Shown: positions 1 to 10,260, counted from the stretch's first letter. The stretch is 64,000 bases of DNA from Lewinellaceae bacterium (GCA_020636075.1 JACJYO010000003.1:682001-746000), one strand, 5' to 3'. A program made the numbers and translations. The notes: generated by a model from the sequence alone, not told the origin.

Positions 1-3000
1 CAAAATATTGCGTTGCACATTGAAGCTGCGCACCGGACTGCCCGGGTCTTGCCCCAGCGTTTGCAAGGTTTGTTTTTTATCAAACAGCGTCACGAACACG
101 CGGCCGTTGAACGACGGCAGGAAGTTGCCGAGCGAGTCGGTCAGCTCGCCTTCCAGTTCAACTGGCATCAGTGCCTTCAGCGTGTCAGGTTGTGCCGGAT
201 TGAAATCTTTGCCATTGATTTTCGTGGTGCGCACGCGGTGCTCCGGCAAGGCCAGGTACATGGCCGGGTCGCCCAGCAGGGTGAAGCGACGGGCGTTGTC
301 TTCCGAGCCACCGGTCAGCGTGTTTTTCGAATCCTTCAAAATATCCCCCAGCGTGCGGTAGCGGCCGTCGGCTTGCCGGTGGAAAATGACCTCCTGGACA
401 GCGTCGGTCAGTTTGTTGTTGCCGTCGATGTACACGGCGCGGACGGTCGTGAACAGCCCCACGGCGCCGGATTTGGCTTTCAGGAGTGCCTGTTCGCCGC
501 CGGTCAGCGTGGTGTAGTCGTCATAGCCACCGAACGAGCAGGTGGCAGTGATGATGAGCGTGTAGCGGTCGATGTTTTCCCAGCCGGCGATGTCGTTGTT
601 GTCGATCACGCGCTCCTGAGCCCAGCCGCGCGGTCCACCGTGGCCGATGTATTGCGCCAGCAGGCCGCCTTTGAAAATATTGGCGTTGATGGCTGCCTTT
701 GCATCGGGGATGCGTTTTTCGCTGGACGTGGCCACCTGCTGGTAGGCATCGAAATAGATTTTTTCGGTGTTAAACCATTTTTCCGTGTTCTCCGCCGCCG
801 TGGCCAGCTTGTCGGCCTGGTTGATATGGACGTTGAAATCTTCGTCGTCGCCAAAGTAGAGCAGGCGCAGGTGCCAGTCGCCAAGCGTCGACGGGTTGTT
901 GTCGTAGTCCATGATCTTGGTGACGACCGCTTGGGCCTCCTCGGGCGTGCGTGGCGTCAGGCGACCCACGGCGATGTCGAGTGCGCCGTCGAGCGCACCG
1001 CTTTCGCCGTCGCTGAGCAGGGCGAAATAATCATCGGACGGAAAGGAGTAAATGGGGTTGTACGATTGGTAGGTTTCGAATACCGGGATGTAGTCGACGT
1101 TGTCCTCACTGTTGGTGTTGTTGCGCGGATCGAAGGAGCCGTCGCCGAACAAGAGCAGGTAATCGAACTTATTGGGGTTGCGCTCGAGCAGCATCCGCGC
1201 AAAATCGCGGATCGCAGTCGGGTCTTTGGCGCCCGAGGAAAATTCGTTGTACAGCTGGTCGACGCGTACAGTGGCTACATCAAGGCCGCTGTAGTTGCGC
1301 CGGTGTTCGGCAAGCGTTTGCACCGCAGCTTCAAAGTCGGGGTGGTAAACAATGACCATGTGGAGGTTTTCAAGGCCGTGCAGGTTTTGGTTGTCAATTT
1401 TTCCGACGGTTTTTTCCGGTTTTGGGAGTGCGCCATTGTCGTAAAAAGCAATAAAGTTGCGCAGGATACCCTGGGTGCTTACGCCAAATTCCAGGGTATT
1501 GGTGGAGCTCTGGGTTACCTGTTTTTTGGGCGCTTGCGGGTTGGTGATATCCCACACGGTCGCCGAACCGCTCAGGCCGCTCAGGCGGAAAGTGGTAGCG
1601 TCCTGGCTGAGGGTTTGCAGGTCGCGAAACTCCATCGTCTGACCGCTCATTTGCAGGCGGCGGCGGGCGTTCACTTCGAGGTAATCGAGCCAGCCTTCGC
1701 TGCTTTGCGATGCTTGCAAATACCGGACAGCGACCGGAATCGAATTGCCGGCTTCCGTCTGGAAGGTGCCGCTGATCAGGCCGTTGGCGGCAAAATCAGC
1801 CTCGTTGTTGCTCACCGGAACCCCGTTGATATTGCGGGTAAAACTGGCGCTGCCGGCCTGGATTTGCAGGGTAGTGGTCACGGCAGCGCGGCCGGCAAAT
1901 TCGGAGCGCAGGCGGGCATCGGCGCCGGCAACCAGGTTGGGGAAGTTGAGGGTATAGCTGCGCTCGCGGGTTTGAAAAAAGTAATCGCCAAACCAGCGTT
2001 TTCCGGAGCCCTGGGCAGAGTTGAAAAAGTCCAGCAGGTTCACTTTCTCATCCTCGATGCGCTGCACATCGTCAAATTCCTCGGTCACAAACGATGCCGG
2101 CACGCTGGCCTGCTCGCTGACACGCAGCCCCTGGCCGGCGCTGGTTTTGATGAAATAATAGGCATAGCGATCGTACAAATGCTGTTGAATGGTCAGTTCA
2201 GGGTCGACAGCGCTGGGCTTGTAGGTCCAGGGCGCGGGCCCGACGGCGTAAAACAGGATGTAGTCGCTGTTGTCAAATTTACCGTCGGCCTCTCCAACCA
2301 CCACGATGGAATTTTCGATCAGGTCGTCGGGGCGGGGCGTGTCGGTGCGCTCGGGCAACATAGCGCCGCCGTTGCCGTACAGGCGGATGGTGCGCGGGTC
2401 AATTGTTTCCAGGTTTGTTATGCCAAGTTCGTTTTTCAGAAAATTAAAATCCAGCTTGTACACGCCGCTGTTGCTGACGCCAAATTTGTACACCGTGCCG
2501 TTGCTCAATGCCGAGGTATAGGTGAACGGCCCGCGCGGCTTTACAGGTACCGGCTGCGCCGAAATCTGTACGCGGATGGTGAAACTTACCGCACGCTCGT
2601 AGCCGTTGCCGGCCTTCCGGATTGGCCAGCATTTTACCCGTCCGAAAAAGCGGTTGCGCTCCTGTTCCACACTGACGTGCAGGTTCATGTCCTGCCCCAA
2701 TACCGCCAGATCGGGATTGCCCGTGAGGTCGATCGGTTCGTACTGCACGGCCACCAGCTCAGCATTCAGCGTCGAGCTGCCGGGCAAGGCAAAGCGCTCG
2801 GAAAACACCGGCAGGGTGGGGGCTTCATCACTAAAGCTGGCATCGGCAAACCGCCACTGCGACACGGTTTCGCCATTGGAAAGCGTGTAGCGGTAGGGTT
2901 CGGTTTCCCAAGTCAATTGTTGCTGAATGGTATGCGTGGATTGCGCAAATAGCGCCGTAGCGCCAAACAGGAGGAGGGGTAAAAGCCGGAATTTCATCAT
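1..3000 (-). CDS. porU: T9SS C-terminal signal peptidase (sortase) PorU, 3' end cut by window edge
   Basis: PorU is the cell-surface, gingipain-like cysteine protease that removes C-terminal domains from type IX cargo and attaches the cargo to the outer membrane. Reading from ATG at 3000 gives 1000 open codons to the window edge. It begins with a signal peptide (MMKFRLLPLLLFGATALFAQ) and has the PorU-typical stretch GSGKRWFGDYFF. The peptidase C25 core follows, with the catalytic-type His in YIGHGGPRGWAQE (about residue 787) and Cys in ITATCSFGGYDD (about residue 821). The C-terminal part, roughly 150-300 residues in homologues, lies outside the window. A second ATG at 2997 is equally usable. 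The neighbouring gene at 3337-5838 encodes a T9SS cargo protein, a likely substrate. No frameshift is visible. Identity is firm from the motif pair plus overall architecture. Confidence 0.92.
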   Translation of the reverse strand, partial: MMKFRLLPLLLFGATALFAQSTHTIQQQLTWETEPYRYTLSNGETVSQWRFADASFSDEAPTLPVFSERFALPGSSTLNAELVAVQYEPIDLTGNPDLAVLGQDMNLHVSVEQERNRFFGRVKCWPIRKAGNGYERAVSFTIRVQISAQPVPVKPRGPFTYTSALSNGTVYKFGVSNSGVYKLDFNFLKNELGITNLETIDPRTIRLYGNGGAMLPERTDTPRPDDLIENSIVVVGEADGKFDNSDYILFYAVGPAPWTYKPSAVDPELTIQQHLYDRYAYYFIKTSAGQGLRVSEQASVPASFVTEEFDDVQRIEDEKVNLLDFFNSAQGSGKRWFGDYFFQTRERSYTLNFPNLVAGADARLRSEFAGRAAVTTTLQIQAGSASFTRNINGVPVSNNEADFAANGLISGTFQTEAGNSIPVAVRYLQASQSSEGWLDYLEVNARRRLQMSGQTMEFRDLQTLSQDATTFRLSGLSGSATVWDITNPQAPKKQVTQSSTNTLEFGVSTQGILRNFIAFYDNGALPKPEKTVGKIDNQNLHGLENLHMVIVYHPDFEAAVQTLAEHRRNYSGLDVATVRVDQLYNEFSSGAKDPTAIRDFARMLLERNPNKFDYLLLFGDGSFDPRNNTNSEDNVDYIPVFETYQSYNPIYSFPSDDYFALLSDGESGALDGALDIAVGRLTPRTPEEAQAVVTKIMDYDNNPSTLGDWHLRLLYFGDDEDFNVHINQADKLATAAENTEKWFNTEKIYFDAYQQVATSSEKRIPDAKAAINANIFKGGLLAQYIGHGGPRGWAQERVIDNNDIAGWENIDRYTLIITATCSFGGYDDYTTLTGGEQALLKAKSGAVGLFTTVRAVYIDGNNKLTDAVQEVIFHRQADGRYRTLGDILKDSKNTLTGGSEDNARRFTLLGDPAMYLALPEHRVRTTKINGKDFNPAQPDTLKALMPVELEGELTDSLGNFLPSFNGRVFVTLFDKKQTLQTLGQDPGSPVRSFNVQRNIL

Positions 3001-3153
3001 CAAAAAAAACAATTTGGTGAATTTGCTGGATTGGCGCCACAGACGGGCCCCGGGGTTGCCCGGGGTGACGCGTTTTGTCCAAGACTAACAATTTTTTTGG
3101 GGAAAGGATCATGATGTCGGCGTGACTTCGAGTCTGATGTCGTCAACTTAGCG

Positions 3154-3287
3154 TAATAGAACGCGGATAACGCGGATTCGCCTACGGCGAACCACAGATT
3201 GGCGCGGATTTTCCCAAGCCGGCACAAAAAAATCCGTGAAAATCTGCGTTTTTGCCGCAGGCAAAATCCGTGTCATCCGCGTCCTAT
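3154..3287. repeat. Inverted interspersed repeat with nested palindromes
   Basis: This fills most of the 336-base gap between porU and the next minus-strand gene. Outer arms at about 3156-3177 and 3266-3287 are inverted copies with a few mismatches (core acgcggataacgcggatt against aatccgtgtcatccgcgt). Inside lie two small perfect palindromes, ttcgcc-tac-ggcgaa (3177-3191) and tttgcc-gca-ggcaaa (about 3251-3265). The rest of the gap holds a GC-rich ccccgggg motif near 3047 and no credible gene. The look is that of a non-coding interspersed element; function unknown. Confidence 0.6.
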
Positions 3288-3336
3288 CAACTCTAGTACT
3301 CCTAAAGTTGATTTGAGTTAAGCCGATACTAAATCC

Positions 3337-5838
3337 TTACACTACCACAACCATCAACACCTGCAAAATACGATTGCCATCCCAAACCAACACCCGGTAG
3401 GTTCCGGCAGTTCGAGGTCCCGGCATATCGACTTGAGCGCTTCCCGGAGCAATTTCAAGCCGCTGCACCACCTGCCCCAACGCATCCACCAGCCACACCG
3501 ATTCCGGGGCGTCGTTACCCACCCAATGCAAGCTGAATTCCCGCCCGGCATGCACCGGATTTGGCGCCAGCCAAAAAACCGGCGCCTCGTTCCCTGAAGT
3601 TGCCGTACCCACCGTAAAACCCACTTCAGCGGTGAAAAGCGCAAAACAACCACACGGGTCGGTCACCGTGGTCACGTAATTGCCCGGGAGGAGGTTGGTT
3701 TGGGCGGGACCGTTCCAGGCGTATACGCCCATGCAGGTCAGCACGCTGTCGATCCGGATTTCTCCATCGGCCTGCATGGGGCCGGTGGCCGGCGTGACGG
3801 TGTAGTACACCTCCACTTCCTGCGCTGCGGGCACTTCGATCAGCGCCGACGCTGCGCAACCCAGCGCATCCGTTACCGTCACCGGATAGGTGCCTGCGGG
3901 AACCGAGAATAAAAAGTTGCCGCTATTGCCGTTTTCCCAGGCAATCTGAACAGGGCCTGTGCCACCGCTGATGCTCACGCCGGCCACGCCGGTGCTTTCG
4001 CCCACACAGTTTGGCGCAGCCGAGCTGGGCAGTAGCACCAGTGGCGGCAGGGATGGAATGATCACGGTATCGATGGCTCCATGGCCGGCCGCATCGATAA
4101 AGGAAAACACATAGGCGCCGGGCACCAGGCTATCGGTGCGGGTACCAAAGGTGCCTCCCATCGACCAGGCGATGAACACCGGAGCACAGTTGGAACCGCC
4201 GAAGACTACGGCACCGTCGGGCGAATCGGGGCAGGAGGCCGGGATGATGCTGGTGGGTACAAAACCAAGGTCGTGCTCGTAGGGGCCCAGGTCGACGCGC
4301 CCGGCGCGGATACGGGGCTGCCCGTCCAGGTCGGAGCCCAACCCGGCCACCAGGGCGTTGTCGCCGGCGTTGATGGCCTGCGAGCAGGGATTGAGGTGAA
4401 AATCGCCATTGGGCGGGTCGGCAAAGAAGGGATTTCCGTTGAAAATTGCCGTGGTATCGCAGATACTGGCCGGCCCGAAATGGCTGCAATCGGGGCGGTT
4501 GATCAGGCTGCTTTGAATGCGCAGGGGTTGGCTTCGGTTGAAAAACGGAGCATTCCCGCCTGTTTTTACCACAATTGAATTTTGGAGCAACAAGGTATCG
4601 GCGCTGTTACCGGCCAGGAACAACTCCGATTCGCTGTTTTCATAAAAAAGGCACTGCCGAAAACGCAGTTCGCCCAGCGGTGACAGCAGAGTGGTAGCCA
4701 GCACACTCCCCGGCCCGGCGGTGTTTTGAATAAACCGGCATTGCTCAAAACGGAGCGGGCAGTAGGAGTCGCCATTCAGGATGTTGATGCAGCCGCCCTC
4801 GCTGGCCGAGTTTCTTAAAAAGGAGCAGTTGAAAAACTGGAGTCCGGTGACGGAATTGGAGGGAAAATAATCCACAGCGCCGCCATCGAGGTTGCCGGTA
4901 GTGAAGTTTTCGGAAAAGGTGCAGGCGTCGAAACGGACCGTATGGCTCAGGTTGGTGCCAAACAGGCTGATCGCGCCGCCACTGCCGGCAAACACGCTGT
5001 TTTTTTCAAAACGGCAAGCCTGGATCTCGATAACCTGGTGGTGCTCGACGTAAAGTGCGCCGCCGCCAATGCGGCCAAAGTTTCCGGAAAACACAGCGTT
5101 TTCCATTTGAAATGCCTCCGGCTGGAGCGCGTAGTTTTCCACGACCAGGGCGCCGCCTTTAAAAAAGGCGCTGTTATTTTCGAAACGGCAGTTTTCCACG
5201 CGTACAGCTGTTTTGCCGTTGTCGCGGCCATTGGCGTACACGGCGCCGAAATGGTCGGCGCGGTTGTTCCGGATGACGCAGTTGGCGATGGTCAGGTAGG
5301 CGAAGTTGCCGGTACCCTGGCCGTCGAGGTAAATGGCGCTGCCGGAGTGACCCCGTTCGTGCGCGAATACGTTGACATTGTCGGGGTTGTTGGCATTGGC
5401 GCGTTCGAGGATGAAGCCATCGAAGCGGGTGGTCATACCGGTTTTGGTCAGGTAGAGCAGGTTGTAACTGTTGTCGGTGGAATCGTTCGGTGCCCCGATG
5501 TTCCCGCTGAGCACGGTGGGGTAGGCCACCCAGTCGCGCTGGTTGAGTTGGGTTTCGGTGCCGGCAAAGCCGCCAAAAACCCGGATGCCGTTGCGCAGCA
5601 CAAAAGCGGCATAGCGATCGGTGCCCGAGCCGGGTTTGTAGGTGCCCTGGCTGACCCAAACGGTGTCGCCAAATTGTGCAGCGTCGAGTGCGTCCTGCAA
5701 AAAGGGCGTGGCGGTGGCCCAACTGGAAGCATCGGCTCCAACCGGGGAAGCGCCGGCGCGAACATACCAGCGGGTTTGGGCAAAAGTTTGGGAAAAAAGG
5801 GTAGAAAAGATGAGGAGTAAAACAAACGTCGGTCTCAT
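3337..5838 (-). CDS. Secreted beta-helix protein with T9SS type A sorting domain
   Basis: An 833-residue secreted protein. The start at 5838 is chosen because it begins a clean signal peptide (MRPTFVLLLIFSTLFSQTFAQ); the open frame extends 48 codons upstream without signal character. Residues about 22-475 form repeated short strands with conserved Asn, Gly and Phe (FENNSAFFKGGALVV-like), as in right-handed parallel beta-helix surface proteins. Residues about 475-520 match the choice-of-anchor-Q signature (INAGDN..DLDGQPRI..VDLGPYE). Residues about 620-660 resemble a SprB-type repeat (GGTGPVQIAWENG..YPVTVTDALGC). Residues about 750-833 are a sorting domain starting WLAPNPV and ending in the usual basic/hydrophobic tail. 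It is probably exported by Sec, moved across the outer membrane by T9SS and processed by PorU, whose gene is next door. Ligand or substrate unknown. Confidence 0.85.
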   Translation of the reverse strand: MRPTFVLLLIFSTLFSQTFAQTRWYVRAGASPVGADASSWATATPFLQDALDAAQFGDTVWVSQGTYKPGSGTDRYAAFVLRNGIRVFGGFAGTETQLNQRDWVAYPTVLSGNIGAPNDSTDNSYNLLYLTKTGMTTRFDGFILERANANNPDNVNVFAHERGHSGSAIYLDGQGTGNFAYLTIANCVIRNNRADHFGAVYANGRDNGKTAVRVENCRFENNSAFFKGGALVVENYALQPEAFQMENAVFSGNFGRIGGGALYVEHHQVIEIQACRFEKNSVFAGSGGAISLFGTNLSHTVRFDACTFSENFTTGNLDGGAVDYFPSNSVTGLQFFNCSFLRNSASEGGCINILNGDSYCPLRFEQCRFIQNTAGPGSVLATTLLSPLGELRFRQCLFYENSESELFLAGNSADTLLLQNSIVVKTGGNAPFFNRSQPLRIQSSLINRPDCSHFGPASICDTTAIFNGNPFFADPPNGDFHLNPCSQAINAGDNALVAGLGSDLDGQPRIRAGRVDLGPYEHDLGFVPTSIIPASCPDSPDGAVVFGGSNCAPVFIAWSMGGTFGTRTDSLVPGAYVFSFIDAAGHGAIDTVIIPSLPPLVLLPSSAAPNCVGESTGVAGVSISGGTGPVQIAWENGNSGNFLFSVPAGTYPVTVTDALGCAASALIEVPAAQEVEVYYTVTPATGPMQADGEIRIDSVLTCMGVYAWNGPAQTNLLPGNYVTTVTDPCGCFALFTAEVGFTVGTATSGNEAPVFWLAPNPVHAGREFSLHWVGNDAPESVWLVDALGQVVQRLEIAPGSAQVDMPGPRTAGTYRVLVWDGNRILQVLMVVVV

Positions 5839-5974
5839 AAGCGGATGATTTGTACTGTCCCTAAAACGGGCTCCGAAAAGTAGGGAGAATTTGCTGTCGG
5901 CCAGGTCAATTGCCGCTGGAATGCAGTTTTCGTCATTCAGGTGACGGGAAGAATGTACACTAAGCGGGATGCCC

Positions 5975-6084
5975 CTTTTCAAATTTCTAATTTCAAATTT
6001 GACATTTCAAATTAAAGAAACTACCCGATCCGGGAACCTCCATTCAATTTGAAATTGGAAAAGAAAAATTTGAAATTGGAAAAG
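5975..6084. repeat. About 110-bp AT-rich inverted element, copy A
   Basis: The element is built of repeated caaatttgaaa-like words on both arms (5975-6015 and 6051-6084) around a GC-richer centre (gatccgggaacctcc). Related copies occur at 60127-60234 in the same orientation and 41366-41462 in the opposite orientation. It lies just downstream of the LytTR regulator stop codon and upstream of the T9SS cargo gene. Confidence 0.65.
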
Positions 6085-6113
6085 TGCCCCTGGGCATAAA
6101 ACCAAAACCCGGC

Positions 6114-6878
6114 TCAGCGCACCGCCAGCCGCGCCAGCAGATCCTCCTTTTTCCGGCGTGCCACATCCACCTCGCTGCCATCGGTGAGTACGAGAATGCC
6201 GCCTTCGCCACGGACGTATTTTGCCACAAAACGCAGATTGACCAAGTGCGATTTGTGCACCTTGAAAAAGTCGGGGCTGTCCAGCATACTTTCCAATTCG
6301 CTGAGATTTTTCGAGGCCACCAGTTTTTGATTGTTTGTCAGAAAAATAGTGGCATAGCTGCCGGCGGCTTCAGCCCGGATGATGTCCGTTTGTGGGATAA
6401 ACAACACCCCTTCGGAGGTGGGGACAGCCAGTTTTTTTTCTTTATCCTGCAGGCTTTGCAGTGATCGGAGCAGGGCCGCAACGCCATCCTGTGCAACGGC
6501 GGGTTGTGCCTGTTTTTTCGGCATTTTTTGGCGAAGCCGGTCCAGTGCCGCGGCCAGTTCGGTTTCCTGCACGGGTTTGAGCAGGTAATCAAAAGCGCCG
6601 CCCCGGATGGCTTCGATGGCGTACTCGGAGTGGGCCGTGGTAAAAATCACCTGAAAGGGCGCATCGGCGCCTAATTGTTGCAGTAGTTCAAAGCCGGTGG
6701 CGCCGGGCATTTCTACATCGAGAAAAAGCACGTCGGGCTGGTGCTGCTCCAGCGCGGTCAGGGCTTCTTCCACGGATCCGCACTCGGCAAGAATGGTAAT
6801 GCCGTCGTCGTAGCGAAGCACTTTGTGGCGCAGGAGGGTACGTGCCGATTTTTCGTCGTCAACAAGGATGGCTTTCAT
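6114..6878 (-). CDS. LytTR-family response regulator
   Basis: A 254-residue LytR/AlgR-type response regulator. Receiver domain at residues 1-118 with acidic pocket D7-D8, phospho-acceptor D54 in VLFLDVEMPG, conserved T in FTTAHSEYA and K in YLLKPVQE. A variable linker follows (about 119-150), then a LytTR DNA-binding domain at about 150-250 (GVLFIPQTDIIRAEAAGSYATIFL...FFKVHKSHLVNLRFV). Its start codon overlaps the stop codon of the upstream sensor kinase by 4 bases (6875-6878), so the two are translationally coupled and almost certainly form one two-component system. Targets cannot be deduced from the sequence. Confidence 0.95.
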   Translation of the reverse strand: MKAILVDDEKSARTLLRHKVLRYDDGITILAECGSVEEALTALEQHQPDVLFLDVEMPGATGFELLQQLGADAPFQVIFTTAHSEYAIEAIRGGAFDYLLKPVQETELAAALDRLRQKMPKKQAQPAVAQDGVAALLRSLQSLQDKEKKLAVPTSEGVLFIPQTDIIRAEAAGSYATIFLTNNQKLVASKNLSELESMLDSPDFFKVHKSHLVNLRFVAKYVRGEGGILVLTDGSEVDVARRKKEDLLARLAVR

Positions 6879-9800
6879 GTATGGATTGTCGTTGCATCAT
6901 TAATATCATTCCGGTCCTGGTTATTGGTATATTCCAACGGCAGCAAAATGGTTACCAGGGTGCCGGTCTTGTCCGTACCGGAAAGATCGGTAATTTCTAC
7001 CGTATAATCCTGGTTGCCGGGTGTATTCAGCAATTCGACTCGCTGGCTAGTAAGCCGGGAACCCAGCGATTGTTTTTTGCCGCTGATGCGGGTGCGGGCA
7101 TTGATCTCGGCGGCCTGGGCACGGCCAATGCCATTGTCTTCAATTTCGCAGTGCAGGTATTTTTTGCCGTCGGCGGCAGTTTCGGGGCGAAGCCGTACGG
7201 TCAGCAGGCCCTTTCGGTCGTGTAAATGGCGGAGGCCGTGCAGGATGGCATTTTCAGCGAAAGGTTGCAGGATCATGGGAGGCAGGTAGCAGTGGTGCTG
7301 CTCGAGTTCGGGGTCGACGTCGATGCGGTAGGTAAAGCGGTCATCGAGCCGGATCACTTCGAGCTGGAGGTACAGTTCGAGGGCTTCCAGTTCGGCTTTC
7401 AGGGCAATTTTCGGGTGCTGGGAATTTTCGAGCACCAGGCGTACCAGCTTGGAAAATTTTTGCAGCAGGGCGGATGCTGCATCGGGGTTTTCCTCAATGA
7501 TCAGTGCCTCAATGGTGTTGAGGGCATTGAAAATAAAGTGGGGATTCATTTGCGAGCGCAGCGCCTTGTTTTCCAGTTCGGCTTTCAGGGCGCGCAGGCG
7601 GTTCAGCTCATTTTTGGCGGCTTCCTGTTTGAGCAGGTTGGTCAACCGGGTGCGGAAGTAGGTAACAATGCCGGCGATCAGCGCCAGCAAAACAAGCAGC
7701 CTGAACCACCAGGTTTGGTAAAATGCCGGCTCGATGATAATGTTCAGCACCAGTTCGTCGGTGGAAGCCACCCCGCTGTTGTTGCGTGCGCGCACCCGAA
7801 ACGCATACTTGCCGGGCGGCACCCGGGTATACGATACTTCCGCCTTGTTGCCTGCCGCGATCCAGCCCGGGTCGATGTTGCCGAGTTGGTAGAAGTACTG
7901 GTTGCGGTTGGCCTGACTGAAGTTGAGCGCAGCAAAATGAATAGTGAAAAAATTCTGATCGTGCTGCAGGCGGATTTCCGGTTGTACGTTCAGGTCTTTT
8001 TCGGTTTGGTACGATTTTCCAAAAAGATCAAACCCGGTAAACGCCAGTACGGGCGGGGTGTGGTTGTGGTAAATGGCATTGGGGTGAAACGAATAAAACC
8101 CCTTGGTTTGGCCCACAAATATTTCGCCGCTGGTGCACCAACGAAATCCCTTGCGGCGCAGGTAAGTATCGGCAAGACCGTCGCTTTCGTCGTAGGTTTT
8201 GAACGTTTGGGTTTCCGGCCGGAACACGGAGATGCCTTTTTCAGTGGCTACCCAGAGCGTTCCATCAGGCGCCAGCGCCAGCCTGTGTATGCTGTTGAAG
8301 GCCAGGCCGTTTTTTACGGTGTAACTGGGCAGCATTGCATTGGCCGGGGTACCCAGCGGAATCCGGTGCAGTCCCCGGCTTGCCGTGCCCACCCAAACGC
8401 TGTTGCCGGCGCCGTGTTCGATCGCGGTCACGTAATCTTCGGCGAGGCCCGTCTTTTTTCCCGGTTGGTGCCCGTAGCGGATAAATTTGTTTAGCAGCGG
8501 ATAAAAACAAAAAACACCGGCTTCTTTGGTGGAAAACCAGACCTGCTCTTCAGGTGGAACAGCCCCGGACGCTGCCCGGTTTTTTGCCGGAACCTCCGCC
8601 GGCGCCGAAAAGCAAACCAGGTCGACTATTTGGGTGCGCGCGCCATCAAAATCATCACCCCGGAGGAAATGGTCGACAGTGTTTTTCTGGAAATTGATCC
8701 GGAACAAGCCGCCCTGCGTCGTAGCTACCCAAATGTTACCGGCGTGGTCTTCCGCCAGGTCGTTGATGGTATAGCCTTGCAGGGTAGCGGCATCCGGATG
8801 CCGGAACGGACTGAGGCGGTGCTGCCCCGGATTGTATTGAAACAAACTCGTTCCGGCTCGGGGTTGCCCGCCGATCCAGACCCTCCCGCGCCGGTCGATC
8901 AACACCCGGTTGAAGTGGGCAATACCGCCATTCTCGAGCCCCACCGCATATTTCAACCGGTAGGGCGATTGCCCCGACAATTGCACCGGCTCCACGCGCT
9001 GTACCGGCTCGTACACGTACAGGCCCCGGCAGCCCGTGGTGACCACGTAAAGTTCCTGCCAGTTGCTGTTCCAGGCAAAGTCCTGTGGTTCATTCACGGT
9101 TTGGCTTTGACAGCCGTCGGCCGGGAGCGGGGTGTAGTCGAACACATTGCTGGCCGGTCCCAACAGGCTGATGCCGTTTTTGTGGTTAAAAATCCAGAGC
9201 AGGCCAGTGGGGTCGCGGTAGAGGCCGTTGGCCGACTGGTTGGTTTGGCCGGCAAGCAATTTGGATTGGGTGTTGAAAAACCGGTATGCCTTTGTTTTTA
9301 GATCAAAAATGCCAAAACCCAGGTCGAGCGAAGCGACCCAAAATTCGTGGGCCGATTTTCGGGAAATATCGGCAATGAGGTTGGTGGAGAGGTTGCGGCG
9401 GGCCCAGGCTTCAGGCAGGGGCGGAAAAAATTGCCAGCGACCTGTTTTTTTATCCATCAGGGCGATACCGCCGCCATCGGTAGCAACCCACACCACGCCG
9501 GGCGTATCGGCGAGCACGTCGTTGCAGGGCATTTCAGTGGGGAAGTGTTCGAGGCGGCCGCTTTTTTTGTGAAACCTGAAAATACCGTCGTTGGCTGCCA
9601 GCCACAGCACCGTGGAGTCGTTGCTATCGGAGGCGATATCGGTCACGGAATTGCGCTTCAGGCGATCTTCGGCGGTCGTCAGGTTTTGCGCCAGCGCAAC
9701 GTTTTGAAAGCGTTCGGTTTTGGGGTTGAAGCGGCTCAGGCCGCTGCTCAGGCCGCCTACCCAGATGCTGCCATCGGCATCGATCAGGAGGTTGGTCAGG

Positions 9801-10255
9801 TCGTTTCCGGGGAGGGTAGTGGAATCGCGGGGGTCATTTTGATACCAGGTAAATTCACCCGTTACGGGGTTAAAGCGGTTGAGCCCGCCACCGACGGTGG
9901 CTACCCAGAGGTTTCCGTGTGCATCCTCATCCAGATCGAAAACAGTTGGAGCGCTCAGGCCGGTGCTGTCGTCGAGGTAAGGGTATACGTTAAACCGGAC
10001 GCCATCATAGCGCGCCAGGCCGTCCTGCGTGCCAAACCACAGGAACCCGCGTTTGTCGCGCAGTGCTGTGTGGCAGAAATTGTGCGGCAGGCCGTTGTCT
10101 TTGCTTAGGTAGGTAAAATTGAAGGGGTAGGCATCCTGCTGGGCCGTTAAGGCAGGGGAACTCAACAGGCCAAGCATCCAACACAGCCAAAGACCGCTTT
10201 TTCGAAGCAGGATCGATAATCGGCATGTACGCAGTGCTTTCAATAGTTGGCTCAC
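6875..10255 (-). CDS. Two-component sensor: periplasmic beta-propeller, Y_Y_Y domain, His kinase
   Basis: About 1126 residues. An N-terminal signal/anchor segment (to about residue 38) precedes a large periplasmic propeller region (about 40-720) made of reg_prop repeats such as NGLPHNFCHTALRDKRGFLWFGTQDGLARYDG. A Y_Y_Y immunoglobulin-like domain follows (about 750-830), then a transmembrane helix (WWFRLLVLLALIAGIVTYF). The cytoplasmic part is a LytS-type kinase with phospho-acceptor His906 in MNPHFIFNALN and an ATP-binding domain with PFAENAILHGL and EDNGIG. It is the partner of the overlapping LytTR regulator. The first codon is GTG at 10255; a TTG four codons on (10243) would also give a good signal sequence. 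A -7 promoter box ends 5 bases before the GTG. Segment around 8530-8620 encodes a Pro/Ala-rich, poorly conserved-looking insertion. Confidence 0.93.
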   Translation of the reverse strand: MSQLLKALRTCRLSILLRKSGLWLCWMLGLLSSPALTAQQDAYPFNFTYLSKDNGLPHNFCHTALRDKRGFLWFGTQDGLARYDGVRFNVYPYLDDSTGLSAPTVFDLDEDAHGNLWVATVGGGLNRFNPVTGEFTWYQNDPRDSTTLPGNDLTNLLIDADGSIWVGGLSSGLSRFNPKTERFQNVALAQNLTTAEDRLKRNSVTDIASDSNDSTVLWLAANDGIFRFHKKSGRLEHFPTEMPCNDVLADTPGVVWVATDGGGIALMDKKTGRWQFFPPLPEAWARRNLSTNLIADISRKSAHEFWVASLDLGFGIFDLKTKAYRFFNTQSKLLAGQTNQSANGLYRDPTGLLWIFNHKNGISLLGPASNVFDYTPLPADGCQSQTVNEPQDFAWNSNWQELYVVTTGCRGLYVYEPVQRVEPVQLSGQSPYRLKYAVGLENGGIAHFNRVLIDRRGRVWIGGQPRAGTSLFQYNPGQHRLSPFRHPDAATLQGYTINDLAEDHAGNIWVATTQGGLFRINFQKNTVDHFLRGDDFDGARTQIVDLVCFSAPAEVPAKNRAASGAVPPEEQVWFSTKEAGVFCFYPLLNKFIRYGHQPGKKTGLAEDYVTAIEHGAGNSVWVGTASRGLHRIPLGTPANAMLPSYTVKNGLAFNSIHRLALAPDGTLWVATEKGISVFRPETQTFKTYDESDGLADTYLRRKGFRWCTSGEIFVGQTKGFYSFHPNAIYHNHTPPVLAFTGFDLFGKSYQTEKDLNVQPEIRLQHDQNFFTIHFAALNFSQANRNQYFYQLGNIDPGWIAAGNKAEVSYTRVPPGKYAFRVRARNNSGVASTDELVLNIIIEPAFYQTWWFRLLVLLALIAGIVTYFRTRLTNLLKQEAAKNELNRLRALKAELENKALRSQMNPHFIFNALNTIEALIIEENPDAASALLQKFSKLVRLVLENSQHPKIALKAELEALELYLQLEVIRLDDRFTYRIDVDPELEQHHCYLPPMILQPFAENAILHGLRHLHDRKGLLTVRLRPETAADGKKYLHCEIEDNGIGRAQAAEINARTRISGKKQSLGSRLTSQRVELLNTPGNQDYTVEITDLSGTDKTGTLVTILLPLEYTNNQDRNDINDATTIHT

Positions 10256-10260
10256 GAGGT

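Noticed and set aside
13..2952. Long plus-strand open frame of 979 codons
   Set aside because: It lies antisense to porU, has no recognisable domain and reflects the GC-rich codon use of the real minus-strand gene.
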